In this document: one piece after another, positions 47,592 to 57,532 of the stretch
Layout of the letters: each line of letters opens with the position of its first letter
Position numbering within the stretch: position 1 is the first letter of the stretch
From: Gimesia sp.
GTDB lineage: Bacteria; Planctomycetota; Planctomycetia; Planctomycetales; Planctomycetaceae
NCBI RefSeq assembly: GCF_040219335.1
Contig: NZ_JAVJSQ010000028.1
Location: 62,001-126,000 of the forward strand
Length of the DNA: 64,000 bases
Direction of reading: 5' to 3'
Notes under the pieces: model-generated
Seen by the model: the letters and a program-made list of their open reading frames with translations, nothing else
Told to the model about the DNA's origin: nothing
Database searches by the model: none
Position numbers and translations under genes: made by a program

Positions 47592-48845
47592 CAGGGAAGC
47601 ATTCTGAGCAGCCTCTGTCGTGTCTGCTCCCTCTGACTGGCTCATCCGGTTTTCGCGTGCCCGGCTTTCAAAATAGGCCATCTGCCAGGCCATCAACGGG
47701 AGAATTCCCAGCGGTAAAATCGCCGGTGACCAGGCAGCGACCGGCAGCAGGACGCGTTCCACAGCACCCATTCCCAGGGGGACGAGTAACAGCCAGGCTG
47801 TCAGAGCGAGTCCACGGTAACAACGTTCCTGCATACTCACGATCAGCGCCCAGCTGGCGATGGGGGCGGCCAGCAGAAACGTTAAACGTTCGGTACCAGG
47901 ACCAACGAGTAGCTGCCAGCAGACCCAGGTGGTCAAGACGCCGGTGAAATACGCTTCTTTCGAGGTGGCGATGCGGGCCAGACGCAGACACCACGAAAGC
48001 GCCAGTCCGGCCATTCCTAACTGCAGAAGTGTGTAGACCCGATCGTCAATGTAGGTCCCGAAGTTCTCGGCAATCGTGTAAGCATCCCGCAATCCCGCCT
48101 GTCTGAGTGTACGATACGGACCGGTCAACAGGTCATACCAGTTCTGGTACTGCTGAACGACGACCGGCAAGGGGCGTGTCAAAAATGGGGGCAGCACCAG
48201 CACTGCACAGGCGGTCGCAAAGCGGGGACCCAGCTGAAACGGAAAGCGAGCCATCAACAGTAACGCCAATGCAGCTGGCCAGAGCTTGATATGCACGGCG
48301 GCAGCCAGAATAAAAGCGGCTCCCCACCAGCGCTCTTTTTTGAGACAGACGACCGCTAGCGCCGCCAGGGCAAAGACGAGGGCATTACTCTGGGCTGACC
48401 AGATCGCGCGCGTACAACCGACCAAGCAGAGGATCAGAAAGCCCGCTTCCTGCATTCGTGTCCAAGAGCCGGGGAAGATTTCCTTAACCAGCAGTCGCAG
48501 CGCACAGACCAGCAAACCGATGTTCAAAGCGGACCAGAGAATCCCCCCGACGGTCGGAGGAAAAACTGCGAAAGCTGAGAATGCCACCGCAAATGTGGGG
48601 CTATAGCGAAACCCGGTGCTGTAGGCTTCGTTGTCATACAGGTTGCGGTCGGCCCACCAGTTGATCGAAGAGTCTGCAAAGCAGGGATAAACCGATTTTC
48701 GTTCGGGCTGAACGATAAATTTCACACTCACCACGACCCACAATACGGCCCATAAGATCAGCGCCCGCTTCAGCCAGATGGCTCCGGAAGTGGCTTCGAC
48801 CTGGGGAGATTTAAAATACAGTGGGTTATCGGGCAATTGATTCAT
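47583..48845 (-). CDS. GT87-like multi-pass membrane glycosyltransferase (DUF2029)
   Basis: The protein has 420 residues and about ten hydrophobic segments. An early periplasmic-loop pattern (SSINWWADRNLYDNEAYSTGFRYSPTFAVAFSAFAVFPP) matches the Asp-plus-FxYxP signature of GT87/DUF2029 proteins, which use polyprenyl-phosphate mannose in actinobacteria. A second feature is AAFILAAAVHIKLWPAALALLLMARF (the typical helix with His-x-Lys). The acceptor is unknown; by position it may act on envelope glycolipid or LPS. It is convergent with waaF, with 7 bp between stops. Confidence 0.8.
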   Translation of the reverse strand: MNQLPDNPLYFKSPQVEATSGAIWLKRALILWAVLWVVVSVKFIVQPERKSVYPCFADSSINWWADRNLYDNEAYSTGFRYSPTFAVAFSAFAVFPPTVGGILWSALNIGLLVCALRLLVKEIFPGSWTRMQEAGFLILCLVGCTRAIWSAQSNALVFALAALAVVCLKKERWWGAAFILAAAVHIKLWPAALALLLMARFPFQLGPRFATACAVLVLPPFLTRPLPVVVQQYQNWYDLLTGPYRTLRQAGLRDAYTIAENFGTYIDDRVYTLLQLGMAGLALSWCLRLARIATSKEAYFTGVLTTWVCWQLLVGPGTERLTFLLAAPIASWALIVSMQERCYRGLALTAWLLLVPLGMGAVERVLLPVAAWSPAILPLGILPLMAWQMAYFESRARENRMSQSEGADTTEAAQNASLAA

Positions 48846-48965
48846 GTCAGGCCTGAGGAATCGGTGCCTTACATGCGAAGACAGGCATGCTAAGGCGGGG
48901 GGAGATCATGCAGGAAAAACGACGCCCCCGCTTGTATTGCTTTTCGCCAGACAGGGCAAGATCAA

Positions 48966-49709
48966 TCAGCGGTTCCCCCCCTGTTCTGTAGAGTGTTTCA
49001 GCTGATTTTTGAGCTTTGAGAAGAAATGCCTGCGGTGTTCCCGGGGCAGATTTTCAATCGCTGCACGTATACAGATGACTTGCAGCGAAAGGGGCAGGGG
49101 GAGCCCCTCATTGAGTGGCTGGATCGCCAGTCGGTCCAGCATGCAGATCAGCGATTTTTCCAGCGAAGCACAGCGACGGATTCCCACCGGATCGATCAGC
49201 CACAGCGCGGGCACACTCTGCCCTGATTCACCCTGCTTGAGAACAATGTTTTCCAGCTTGAGGTCCCGGTGCCGCAGTTGAGCATCTGCCAGGCGACGTA
49301 CAATCGACCCCAGTTCCCGCGCGATAGGGTACAGCTCTGACTTGGATTCCGGAGCGGCTGCTTTGAAGACCTCGTAAACCGTCGTCCCCTCAATATAAGG
49401 CATTTCCAGCTGATAGAATGGGCCGGAACGATACAGGGGCGTCGCCGGCTGAGGAGTGTTGACCCCTGCCTGCAGCAGTCGCCAGGCACCCGTCACCTGG
49501 CGTTGCGGCTGTGACTGACCAAAGAGTGACTTCCAGCGGAGCTTCCAGTCAGCGGGCCAGCGTTTGACTGTAGTCAGTCCGCGTCCCTGAATATCGAGCA
49601 GCCACACGGAACGTAAGTCTTCTTCTTTGAGACAGCGAATGGTTGTATAGGGAACGCTGTCATCAAATAAGGAAAAGTGGTGTGGTGCTGCGGGAGGGGA
49701 TTCAGACAA
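48966..49709 (-). CDS. WaaP/InaA-family lipopolysaccharide kinase-like protein
   Basis: The 247-residue protein is a small eukaryotic-like kinase fold. The ATP site strand region is VWLLDIQGRGLTTVKRWPADW with the Lys in TTVKRW. The catalytic loop is LRHRDLKLENIVLKQ (HRD and Asn), and the metal-binding position reads LWLIDPVGIRR (D-P instead of DFG, as in the WaaP/InaA group). WaaP phosphorylates heptose of the LPS core, which fits the nearby hldE and waaF genes. The divergent GT2 genes downstream support this. The substrate is inferred. Confidence 0.85.
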   Translation of the reverse strand: MSESPPAAPHHFSLFDDSVPYTTIRCLKEEDLRSVWLLDIQGRGLTTVKRWPADWKLRWKSLFGQSQPQRQVTGAWRLLQAGVNTPQPATPLYRSGPFYQLEMPYIEGTTVYEVFKAAAPESKSELYPIARELGSIVRRLADAQLRHRDLKLENIVLKQGESGQSVPALWLIDPVGIRRCASLEKSLICMLDRLAIQPLNEGLPLPLSLQVICIRAAIENLPREHRRHFFSKLKNQLKHSTEQGGNR

Positions 49710-49934
49710 TTTTACCCTGGCATCTCATGATTTCGATGATTGCCCTTTTCCAGATTACAGTTTCCTGCCAAACTCATGGCAAGCTTTCAGGAAAAGGCAT
49801 AATTGATCATAATAGTATTCACATCGATCAGGATTCCTCTTTTAACAGGATCGCGCGCGGTTGACAATCTTGATGTTTGTTCGACCTTCCTGTGAAACAT
49901 AGACCATTCTTACTGAAGTTTAAAAGCCAGCTTT

Positions 49935-50693
49935 ATGTCGTTATCGGTTATCGTCATTGTTAAAAACGAAGAATCTACGATTCGCGAGTGCCTGGCGTCG
50001 ATTGCCTGGGCAGATGAAATCATCGTCCTGGATTCCGGCAGTACTGACCAGACGGTGGCCATCTGCAAGGAATACACAGAGCACGTTTACGAAACCGACT
50101 GGCCCGGATTTGGACCTCAGAAAAACCGCGCACTCGGATACGCCTCGAATGAGTGGGTCCTGTCGATCGATGCTGACGAACGAATCTCTTACGACCTGCA
50201 GACCGAAATCAAACGCGTCATCCAGATGCCCAAACGCTACGATGCCTATTCCATGCCCCGCCGGTCCAACTACTGCGGGCGATACATGAAGCATAGTGGC
50301 TGGTGGCCCGATCATGTGGTGCGCCTCTTTCGTCGGGGCAAAGCCGAATTCAGCGACGATCTGGTCCACGAGCGGATTGTCGTGCAGGGCAAAGTAGGCA
50401 AACTCAAGGAACCCATCATTCACGAATCTCTGCTCACGCTGGAACAGATTCTGAATACGATGAATTCCTATTCTACCGCGGGTGCGAAAATGATGGCGGA
50501 AGAACAGCAGCAGGCCAGCCTGTGCAAGGCCATCTGTCACGGCACGTGGACCTTTATCCGCACCTACTTTCTGCGGGCCGGTTTTCTGGACGGGAAAGAA
50601 GGTTTCATGCTGGCGATATCCAACGCGGAAGGCACCTACTATCGGTACCTGAAGCTGATGGTTCTCAATCGGGAAAAACAGGAAGAGCTCTGA
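49935..50693 (+). CDS. GT2 glycosyltransferase, LPS core WaaE/KdtX-like
   Basis: The 252-residue transferase begins directly with SVIVIVKNEESTIRECLASI, then WADEIIVLDSGSTDQTV and WPGFGPQKNRALGYASNEWVLSIDADERIS (the DxD site), the classic WaaE/KdtX pattern. WaaE adds beta-glucose to heptose I of the inner core, and the family also includes other core sugars. A WWPDHVVRLFRRGKAEFSDDLVHE block follows. The C-terminal region has an amphipathic helix (FIRTYFLRAGFLDG) likely to sit on the membrane. It is six bases before the next GT2 gene, so the two probably form one operon. Confidence 0.92.
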   Translation: MSLSVIVIVKNEESTIRECLASIAWADEIIVLDSGSTDQTVAICKEYTEHVYETDWPGFGPQKNRALGYASNEWVLSIDADERISYDLQTEIKRVIQMPKRYDAYSMPRRSNYCGRYMKHSGWWPDHVVRLFRRGKAEFSDDLVHERIVVQGKVGKLKEPIIHESLLTLEQILNTMNSYSTAGAKMMAEEQQQASLCKAICHGTWTFIRTYFLRAGFLDGKEGFMLAISNAEGTYYRYLKLMVLNREKQEEL

Positions 50694-50699
50694 AATTCC

Positions 50700-51521
50700 A
50701 TGGCCGGACTTGCTGTCGTCATCACCACCTACAACTGGCCCACTGCCCTGGAAGCAGTGCTGGCAGGTTATCTGAGTCAGCAGCGTGCACCGGATGAACT
50801 GCTCATCGCCGACGACGGTTCACGGGACGAAACCCGAACGGTCATCGAAGCATTCCAGGCAACAGCACCGTTCACCGTCAAACACATCTGGCACCCCGAT
50901 GAAGGCTTCCGCGCAGGAGCAATTCGGAATCGGGCCATCGAAGCTGCCGAGGCCGACTACATCGTCTTCACCGATGGGGACTGCATTCCCGCTCGCTGGT
51001 TCCTGGCCCAACACGAACAGCACGCGGAAGCCGGCTGGTTTCTGTCGGGGAACCGGGTGCTGCTGTCAGAGTCATTTTCAAAACGGGTACTCGAAGAGAA
51101 TCTGCCCGTGGAAGTCTGGACCTGGGCGCAATGGTTCGCCGCCCGACGCGAGGGGAGTATCAACCGTCTGTTGCCTTTGTGCCGTCTGCCCCTGGGACGA
51201 CACTACCGCCACCGGACTGCCCGGCAGTGGGAAGGCGCCAAAACCTGTAATCTCTCCGCCTGGAAGGCAGATCTGCTCGCCGTGAATGGCTTCGATGAAG
51301 ACTACACCGGCTGGGGCATGGAAGATTCAGACCTCGTCCTGCGTCTGATCCGTAACGGAGTGTTTCACAAAGACGCCCGTTTTGCAGCCCCCGTATTTCA
51401 CCTCTGGCACCCGGAGAATTCGCGTGATCAACTGGAAGAAAATCAGCGGCGACTCAAGCAGTTGATCGAGACCGATCGCATTCAGGCCCGCATGGGGATC
51501 GCCCAGGCACGAACTGCCTGA
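50700..51521 (+). CDS. GT2 glycosyltransferase with galactosyltransferase-type C-terminus
   Basis: This 273-residue protein starts MAGLAVVITTYNWPTALEAV, with LLIADDGSRDETRTVIEAF and VFTDGDCIPARWFLAQHEQH (DxD equivalent). Near residue 200 the block AWKADLLAVNGFDEDYTGWGMEDSDLVLRL is the acceptor/catalytic signature shared with the GT7 C-terminal domain and many core or O-antigen transferases. It follows the WaaE-like gene by six bases. Sugar specificity cannot be read, but the context suggests LPS core extension. Confidence 0.9.
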   Translation: MAGLAVVITTYNWPTALEAVLAGYLSQQRAPDELLIADDGSRDETRTVIEAFQATAPFTVKHIWHPDEGFRAGAIRNRAIEAAEADYIVFTDGDCIPARWFLAQHEQHAEAGWFLSGNRVLLSESFSKRVLEENLPVEVWTWAQWFAARREGSINRLLPLCRLPLGRHYRHRTARQWEGAKTCNLSAWKADLLAVNGFDEDYTGWGMEDSDLVLRLIRNGVFHKDARFAAPVFHLWHPENSRDQLEENQRRLKQLIETDRIQARMGIAQARTA

Positions 51522-51542
51522 ACCCGAATCTCGTCTGCGACG

Positions 51543-53342
51543 TTACGGCTTTTCTTTACGAAAAATTTCGACGAAGAAGGCACCCCGTGAGACGCCATTC
51601 CCTTCATCCAGCCAGGTCTGCAGCTTCTTCTGTCCCTTCGTCAGGTCCAGGGTGAAGGTCGTCGAAAGATCGCCTTCATCGACGTCTTGCCGTTGTTTCT
51701 GATCGCCAATCTGGATCCGGGCGACACCCTTTTTCAGTGGATGATGGGCCGATTCCGGTCGGCACCGCAGGGTGATTTCATACGTGCCCGGCTCTTCCAC
51801 GTTGACAATCCAGAAGCCGTTGGCGATCGGATTCTTCGCGATCTGCTGATGATTCCAGGGGACCTGCTGAATCGGAGCATGCCAGTCGTGGCAGGTCAGA
51901 TGGGCGGGGTTCTCAAACCGGGAACCGACGCCGATCGCCACGTATTCAGTGAAGCGGGGCTTCAGGCTTTCCCACCACTTTTCGTATTCCGCAGACAGAT
52001 ACTTCACCACGCCGGGAAATTCAGGCGCAATGTTCTTGGTCTGCCCGGGATCGTGTTGAATGTCATACAGTTCCGTCTGGTTTACCAGTCGCCAGCGTTC
52101 GGTCATCACAGAGGATTTCCGCCACTTCTCCGGCGTTTCGATCCGTTGTGAGTGGACGACCAGGGTCCGATTACGCAACGCGTCTTTCTTCCCTTTGAGA
52201 ATGGGTACCAGGCTGGTGCCGTCCAGCTTGAGCTCGCTGGAGATCGTCAGGTGACAGAGTTCGGCCAGTGTGGGCAGGATGTCGATATGCGCCGAGAGCT
52301 GGGTGATATCCCGCCCCCCGTCCAGTTTTCCGGCCGGCCAGCGAATAAAACACGGGACGCGATGTCCGCCGTCGTATTCTGAACCCTTCGTACCCCGCAT
52401 GCCCGCATTAAATCCGGGCCAGGTTTCCAGTACGATCGGTTTGCCTTTGGAAAGTCGTCGCTGCTGTTTCTTGGAAAGGTCTTCCGGCTGGGGACGTTTA
52501 AAACCGGCTGCGGTGCCGTTATCGGTCATGAAGATCAGGATCGTGTTCTCATCGAGTCCCCAATCCTTGAGACGACGTTCCAGCAGCCCCATGTTTTCAT
52601 CGATGTTGGTGATCATGCCGTAAAAAGCAGCCATCTGCTTCGGCACCCCTTTCCGCTCGTAGAGGATACTGTATTTGGGATCAACCAGGTACGGGCTGTG
52701 AGGGGCATTGGTCGAGATATAAGCAAAGAACGGTTCCGACTTGTTCGTTTCGATGAAGTTCAGCGCTTCCCGGAACCAGATGTCCGTGCAATAGCCTTCG
52801 AACTTCTCCGGCTTGCCGTTACGCAGGTAAGAGTCGTCGAAGTAATCGTTCTGCCAGTAGTCCGGGGTCTGCGTGACTCCCCCGCCGCCATGCTGCACGA
52901 CGGTTTCGAAACCCTGGTCCTGGGGACGCAGTGGGTAATTGTCGCCCAGGTGCCATTTCCCGAACATGCCCGTCTTGTAGCCGTTACTCTGCATCACTTC
53001 AGCGAGGGTGACCTCGTTGGTATTCATCAGCGAGCGACCCATAATTGTATGCCAGACGCCTGTCCGCGTGGAGTAATGTCCGGTCATCAAAGCAGAGCGG
53101 GTCGGCGCACAGGTCGGGTCGACATGGAAATTGGTCAGACGCAGACTCTGGCGATACAGATGATCCAGGTTTGGCGTCTGGATCATCTTATTCCCATGCG
53201 CGGCGATATCCCCGTATCCCTGATCATCTGTGATGACCAGAACAACGTTCGGCTTTCTGGTATTGGTACTGTCAGCGCGACAGTCGGTGAAGGTGACCAG
53301 TAGCAGCAATGTGCAGGTCACAAGCTGAAAAATCGCTCGCAT
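51543..53342 (-). CDS. secreted sulfatase (arylsulfatase family)
   Basis: This 599-residue type I sulfatase has a signal peptide (MRAIFQLVTCTLLLLVTFTDCRA). The active-site motif is CAPTRSALMTGHYSTRTG at ~residue 76; its Cys would be converted to formylglycine by a maturase encoded elsewhere. Metal-site residues are in NVVLVITDDQGYGDIAAHGN near the N-terminus and in LIFMTDNGTAAG. The last ~130 residues form an additional beta-rich domain with the pattern EEPGTYEITLRCRPESA. Planctomycetes carry many such enzymes for algal sulfated polysaccharides. No carbohydrate-degradation genes flank it. Confidence 0.95.
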   Translation of the reverse strand: MRAIFQLVTCTLLLLVTFTDCRADSTNTRKPNVVLVITDDQGYGDIAAHGNKMIQTPNLDHLYRQSLRLTNFHVDPTCAPTRSALMTGHYSTRTGVWHTIMGRSLMNTNEVTLAEVMQSNGYKTGMFGKWHLGDNYPLRPQDQGFETVVQHGGGGVTQTPDYWQNDYFDDSYLRNGKPEKFEGYCTDIWFREALNFIETNKSEPFFAYISTNAPHSPYLVDPKYSILYERKGVPKQMAAFYGMITNIDENMGLLERRLKDWGLDENTILIFMTDNGTAAGFKRPQPEDLSKKQQRRLSKGKPIVLETWPGFNAGMRGTKGSEYDGGHRVPCFIRWPAGKLDGGRDITQLSAHIDILPTLAELCHLTISSELKLDGTSLVPILKGKKDALRNRTLVVHSQRIETPEKWRKSSVMTERWRLVNQTELYDIQHDPGQTKNIAPEFPGVVKYLSAEYEKWWESLKPRFTEYVAIGVGSRFENPAHLTCHDWHAPIQQVPWNHQQIAKNPIANGFWIVNVEEPGTYEITLRCRPESAHHPLKKGVARIQIGDQKQRQDVDEGDLSTTFTLDLTKGQKKLQTWLDEGNGVSRGAFFVEIFRKEKP

Positions 53343-53677
53343 AGGGTGCTCGTTGAGGTCTCTCTGTTCGGAAAGTCATTCAGATATAAATCGATTTAGT
53401 GCGAATAGCCCGCTCCTATTTTAACTGGCACCGTGAGAGATGGATAGCAATAATTTAACATGTCTTAGATTTCAACTCCCGTTAGAGGGTTTATGTTGGT
53501 TGTACTGTCCCGATTCCCGCCACCAAGGCCAAAAAGGACGCCGGGCGATCATTTCCTTTTGATTCCCCAGTTCGCTATGATGGGCCGGAATTAAATCAAA
53601 GAACCTGAAAGGTCTACGGCCGGGAGCGTCCGCCGGGTCGGTTTGATATCAATATTCTCTGATGACTGAAAAGAGCT
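53343..53677. other. divergent intergenic region sulfatase / ychF
   Basis: No gene is supported in these 335 bp. The sulfatase promoter should lie at the left end and the ychF promoter at the right. I see no clear operator or riboswitch. Confidence 0.5.
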
Positions 53678-54769
53678 ATGGAAGCTGGTATTGTTGGCCT
53701 GCCGAATGTAGGTAAATCAACGTTATTCAACGCCTTAACGGCGGCGGGGATCGCAAGCGAGAACTATCCTTTCTGTACGATTGAACCCAACGTGGGAATC
53801 GTCAACGTCCCCGATCCGCGGCTGAATATCATTCATAAATACATTACCACCGACAAAGTCATCCCCGCCATTCTCAGGCTGGTCGACATTGCCGGTATCG
53901 TCCGGGGGGCCTCCGAGGGGGAAGGGTTGGGAAACAAGTTCCTCTCTCATATTCGCAACGTGGATGCCATTCTGCACGTGGTCCGCTGTTTCGAGAACAG
54001 CGACGTGATCCACGTCGAAGGCAAGGTCGACCCGATCAGCGACATCGAAACCATCGATATGGAACTGATGCTGGCTGACATGCAGACGGTCGACTCGGCT
54101 AAGGATAAGGCCGCCAAGACCGCCCGCTCCGGGAATGCCGAAGCCAAAATGCGGCTGGCCGTCCTGGAAACCTGCGCAGAACGACTGGCGGAAGAAAAAC
54201 CGCTCCGCGGGCTGACCTTCGATGATCCGGAAAAACGGAAAATTTTCAAAGGCTATCAGTTCCTCACCGCCAAGCCGGTGCTCTATCTGGCGAACGTGGA
54301 TGAGGACGACCTCCAAGGCGAAAGTGAACTCGTACAGCGGGTACGGGGACGAGCCGAAGAAGAGGGGGGCGAAGTCGTCGTTGTCTGTGGTCGCCTCGAA
54401 GCCGAAATCGCGGAACTCGATGAAGCCGACCGCAACGAAATGCTCGAGAGTGTCGGCCTGGAAGAACCGGCACTGGCCGCAGTCGCACGTGCTGCCTACC
54501 ACACACTGGGACTGCAGAGCTATTTCACTGCCGGGAAAATTGAAATCCGCGCCTGGACAATTCCGATCGGCGCGACTGGACCCCAGGCAGCCGGCGTCAT
54601 CCACTCGGACTTCGAACGCGGATTCATTCGAGCGGAAATCTTCTCGGTGGCTGACCTCGAACAGTACCAGTCGGAAAAAGCGATCCGCGAAGCTGGTAAG
54701 CTTCGCGTGGAAGGCAAAGAATATGTGATGCAGGATGGCGATATCTGTCACTTCCTGTTTAACGTCTGA
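53678..54769 (+). CDS. ychF: redox-regulated ATPase YchF (Obg-like, OLA1 family)
   Basis: The 363 residues match the E. coli length. The P-loop is [18 protein letters not shown] with the typical [14 protein letters not shown] switch region. The G3 motif is [20 protein letters not shown]. The G4 position reads LANVDEDD, that is NxxE in place of NKxD, which explains the preference for ATP over GTP. The C-terminus is the TGS-type domain ([54 protein letters not shown]). It binds ribosomes and affects stress responses. It is a single gene. Confidence 0.98.
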   Translation: MEAGIVGLPNVGKSTLFNALTAAGIASENYPFCTIEPNVGIVNVPDPRLNIIHKYITTDKVIPAILRLVDIAGIVRGASEGEGLGNKFLSHIRNVDAILHVVRCFENSDVIHVEGKVDPISDIETIDMELMLADMQTVDSAKDKAAKTARSGNAEAKMRLAVLETCAERLAEEKPLRGLTFDDPEKRKIFKGYQFLTAKPVLYLANVDEDDLQGESELVQRVRGRAEEEGGEVVVVCGRLEAEIAELDEADRNEMLESVGLEEPALAAVARAAYHTLGLQSYFTAGKIEIRAWTIPIGATGPQAAGVIHSDFERGFIRAEIFSVADLEQYQSEKAIREAGKLRVEGKEYVMQDGDICHFLFNV

Positions 54770-54948
54770 ATTTCCCGGGATTCGTCTCGTCCGGACGGAG
54801 GAATCTCTGTGCTGAGGTGACGAAATCCTGTGAAATGAGAGAACTCCCGTTGCGGTCGGCTTGTCCTGTTACAGGTTCCAGTCAGGATGACCGCAGGTGA
54901 AGACAGGGACGTACACAATTGACACGCTAACATTCGAGAAGAAGTATC

Positions 54949-56010
54949 ATGAGTCTCTTTAGACCACAGGTTCAGCAGATGGAAGGTTACACTCCCGGGG
55001 AACAGCCCCAGGAGTCCGGCTGGGTCAAACTGAACACCAACGAAAACGCATATCCTCCCTCGCCACGCGTCCTCGAAGCAGTGCAGCAGACACTGTCAGG
55101 TCGGTTGAATATCTATCCCGATCCGCTGGCAACCGAGTTTCGCAAAGCCGCTGCAGAACTGTTCGATGTCGATCCCGACTGGATCCTGCCCGGCAACGGG
55201 AGCGATGAAGTTCTGACGATCCTGATGCGAACCTTCGTCGATGCCGGCGAACTGGTATCGGCTCCTTATCCCAGCTACACACTGTATGAAACGCTGGCTG
55301 AGATCCAGGGCGCCCGCTTTCAGAAGATTCAACTCAATCCCGACTGGAACTGGCCCGAGGCCGCACAGACCCAAATCGGCGAAAGTAAGATTCTGTTCGT
55401 TCCCAACCCGAATGCCCCGTCGGGCAATCGCTGGTCCGACGCGCAACTGCTCTCACTGATTCCTGCCCGCGGAGTGCTCGTCCTCGACGAAGCCTACGGC
55501 GATTTCTGTGATCAGCCGCACCAGGGGGACCTGCTCAAATCGGAGCAGGGCGAGAAGCTGATCGTGACCCGCACCCTGAGTAAGTCCTACAGCCTGGCAG
55601 GCATCCGTTTTGGCTTCGCCGTCGCGCACCCCGATCTGATCAGCGGCATGCGGAAAGTCAAAGACAGTTACAACTGTAACACCCTCTCCCTGGCTGCAGC
55701 GACCGCAGCCCTCAAGGATCAGGAGTGGATGCAGGAGAACACCGAGAAGATTCGCACCACCCGTCGCTACCTCGTCGAACAACTCCGCAAACTGGGCTTT
55801 GAAGCGGTTGACAGCCAGACGAACTTTGTCTGGTGCACACACGCCGACAAACAGCACGAACGGCGTTACCAGGAACTCAAGCAGCGGAAGATTCTCGTGC
55901 GTTACATGAAGTTTTCTCTGACAGAGGGAACCCTGGACGGCTTGCGGATCACCGTCGGCACCGATGCCGAGATTCAACACGTGCTGGATGCACTGCAGGA
56001 GATCGGCTGA
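54949..56010 (+). CDS. hisC: histidinol-phosphate aminotransferase
   Basis: The 353-residue PLP enzyme makes histidinol phosphate from imidazole acetol phosphate. Family blocks are WVKLNTNENAYPPSPRVLEA, LNIYPDPLATEFRKAAAEL, LPGNGSDEVLTILMRTF, NPNAPSGNRWSDAQLL, VLDEAYGDF and the PLP lysine block TRTLSKSYSLAGIRFGFAV. NFVWCTHADK and LRITVGTDAEIQHVLDAL complete the C-terminal domain. hisB follows ~195 bp later on the same strand, so the two may belong to one histidine unit. The other his genes are not in the window. Confidence 0.97.
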   Translation: MSLFRPQVQQMEGYTPGEQPQESGWVKLNTNENAYPPSPRVLEAVQQTLSGRLNIYPDPLATEFRKAAAELFDVDPDWILPGNGSDEVLTILMRTFVDAGELVSAPYPSYTLYETLAEIQGARFQKIQLNPDWNWPEAAQTQIGESKILFVPNPNAPSGNRWSDAQLLSLIPARGVLVLDEAYGDFCDQPHQGDLLKSEQGEKLIVTRTLSKSYSLAGIRFGFAVAHPDLISGMRKVKDSYNCNTLSLAAATAALKDQEWMQENTEKIRTTRRYLVEQLRKLGFEAVDSQTNFVWCTHADKQHERRYQELKQRKILVRYMKFSLTEGTLDGLRITVGTDAEIQHVLDALQEIG

Positions 56011-56204
56011 GCGACTGTTAAAACAGGCACAGCTTTACTCTCACTGAGGTGCGGTTAAAACGGTTATGCATTTCCCGCCGTTCCTTCACCGGGGAATTCG
56101 CGGCAGGCAGGCCTGTCTCTCTGAAGCATTTTGGTGAATCGTCTGCTGCACGGTAAACTTTGATAAACGACCCACTTATTCCCTTTAGATATGAACTGAC
56201 AGAG

Positions 56205-56792
56205 ATGAGCCGCAAAGCATCGATCAAACGTGAAACAGCTGAAACCCAGATTGAACTCACACTGGAACTGGATGGTACCGGCCAGTCCGATATCCAGACC
56301 GGCGTCGGTTTCTTCGACCACATGCTGACCCTGCTGGCCCGCCACGCTTTGTTCGATCTGACAATCAAAGTGAACGGCGATCTGGAAGTCGACTACCATC
56401 ACACAGTCGAAGACGTCGGGATCTGTCTGGGCAAAGCACTCTGTCAGGCACTCGGCGACAAGCAGGGCATCACCCGTTACGGCTCGCTGACGATTCCCAT
56501 GGAAGAGACCCTGGTCACCGCGGCTCTCGACTTGAGTGGGCGTCCCTGGTTTGTTTTTCAGGTTGAATTCCCCACCGAAAAAATCGGGCAGTTCGATACC
56601 GAACTCGTCCGCGAATTCTGGCAGGCGTTCTCTTCCAACGGTCTGCTCAACCTGCATCACGTTCTGCATCATGGTGCGAACAGCCATCACATTTCGGAAG
56701 GCATTTTTAAAGGCACCGCGCGAGCACTGCGGCAAGCAGTCAGCATTGATCCGCGTCAACAGGGAGTGCCTTCTTCCAAAGGCGTACTCTAA
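56205..56792 (+). CDS. hisB: imidazoleglycerol-phosphate dehydratase
   Basis: The enzyme dehydrates imidazoleglycerol phosphate in histidine synthesis. The ATG at 56205 gives 195 residues, the standard length for monofunctional HisB, and starts [17 protein letters not shown]. The manganese-binding His clusters are visible: [37 protein letters not shown], and [20 protein letters not shown] near the C-terminus. The frame is open upstream to 56160, but that extension lacks family similarity. It has no fused phosphatase domain. A large non-coding gap follows. Confidence 0.98.
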   Translation: MSRKASIKRETAETQIELTLELDGTGQSDIQTGVGFFDHMLTLLARHALFDLTIKVNGDLEVDYHHTVEDVGICLGKALCQALGDKQGITRYGSLTIPMEETLVTAALDLSGRPWFVFQVEFPTEKIGQFDTELVREFWQAFSSNGLLNLHHVLHHGANSHHISEGIFKGTARALRQAVSIDPRQQGVPSSKGVL

Positions 56793-57532
56793 AAGGATCG
56801 CCGTTTTTTCATTCAGGCACACCAACTTTTCGGGAACGAATTCATAAGTCGTTCCCGTTTCGTTAGGGAGTGTGAATGTCAATCTTCGGTAAGATGGTGT
56901 AGCGGAAAAAAGCGAATATTTTTTTCACATGGTTTTTCTTCTCATCTTTGTTGACTCTCTGTGAAGAAAAGTTAATCTGAGAATTAGCACCCGACAACTG
57001 ATGTAATTCATTCTGATTTCTGCTGAAATCAAAACACAATTACTGATTGGGGATGCTTAAGAAAAACGATAAACAATAAGCCATTCCGAATGAGACTGTC
57101 TTCAGTCGATACCTTTTTATGATACTTGAACCCACTAAGAATTTTCTACTTTAAGAATTACTCTTAACCAGGTTGAGGTGTTACTTCACTCATCGTACTT
57201 CTGTTTCGCTTTCGTGTGTTTCAGGTCCACGGACCTTCATAACTGCGTTCGCGTTCTAGACATTGATGAGTGTTTGCAAAGGTCAGACAGACAGGTTTGA
57301 CTTCGGGGAGGCCAATGTGATTCAACAGGGAAACTCCCGAAAAAGAGACCGCTTGTGCCAATACGGATGGCGACTTGGGTTATTTTGACTGCCGAAAAAT
57401 ATGGCCAGATGTGTCAGCGGCAGCCTAGGACTTAATGGCTCTGTACGGATTTTGAGTAAGTTGGTTGGTAGTCAAATCTATTGTGATTGAAGCTCACAAT
57501 TTTTCATTTCGGGAGTTTCCTTTTTCTTTTGC
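56793..57532. other. large non-coding gap with 14 bp inverted repeat
   Basis: These 740 bp, mostly AT-rich, contain no gene I can support. A perfect 14 bp inverted repeat, GGAAACTCCCGAAA (57329-57342) and TTTCGGGAGTTTCC (57507-57520), brackets ~164 bp. The right arm ends 13 bp before the minus-strand stop of the nuclease-like gene. The left part (56880-57180) is rich in A/T runs. A non-coding RNA or a regulatory tail of the nuclease-like transcript is possible. Confidence 0.55.
57329..57520. repeat. 14 bp perfect inverted repeat, arms 164 bp apart
   Basis: The left arm is at 57329-57342 and the right arm at 57507-57520; they are exact reverse complements. Matching stops at both ends, so it is not part of a longer palindrome. 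A folded transcript would hold a large internal loop. Confidence 0.7.
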
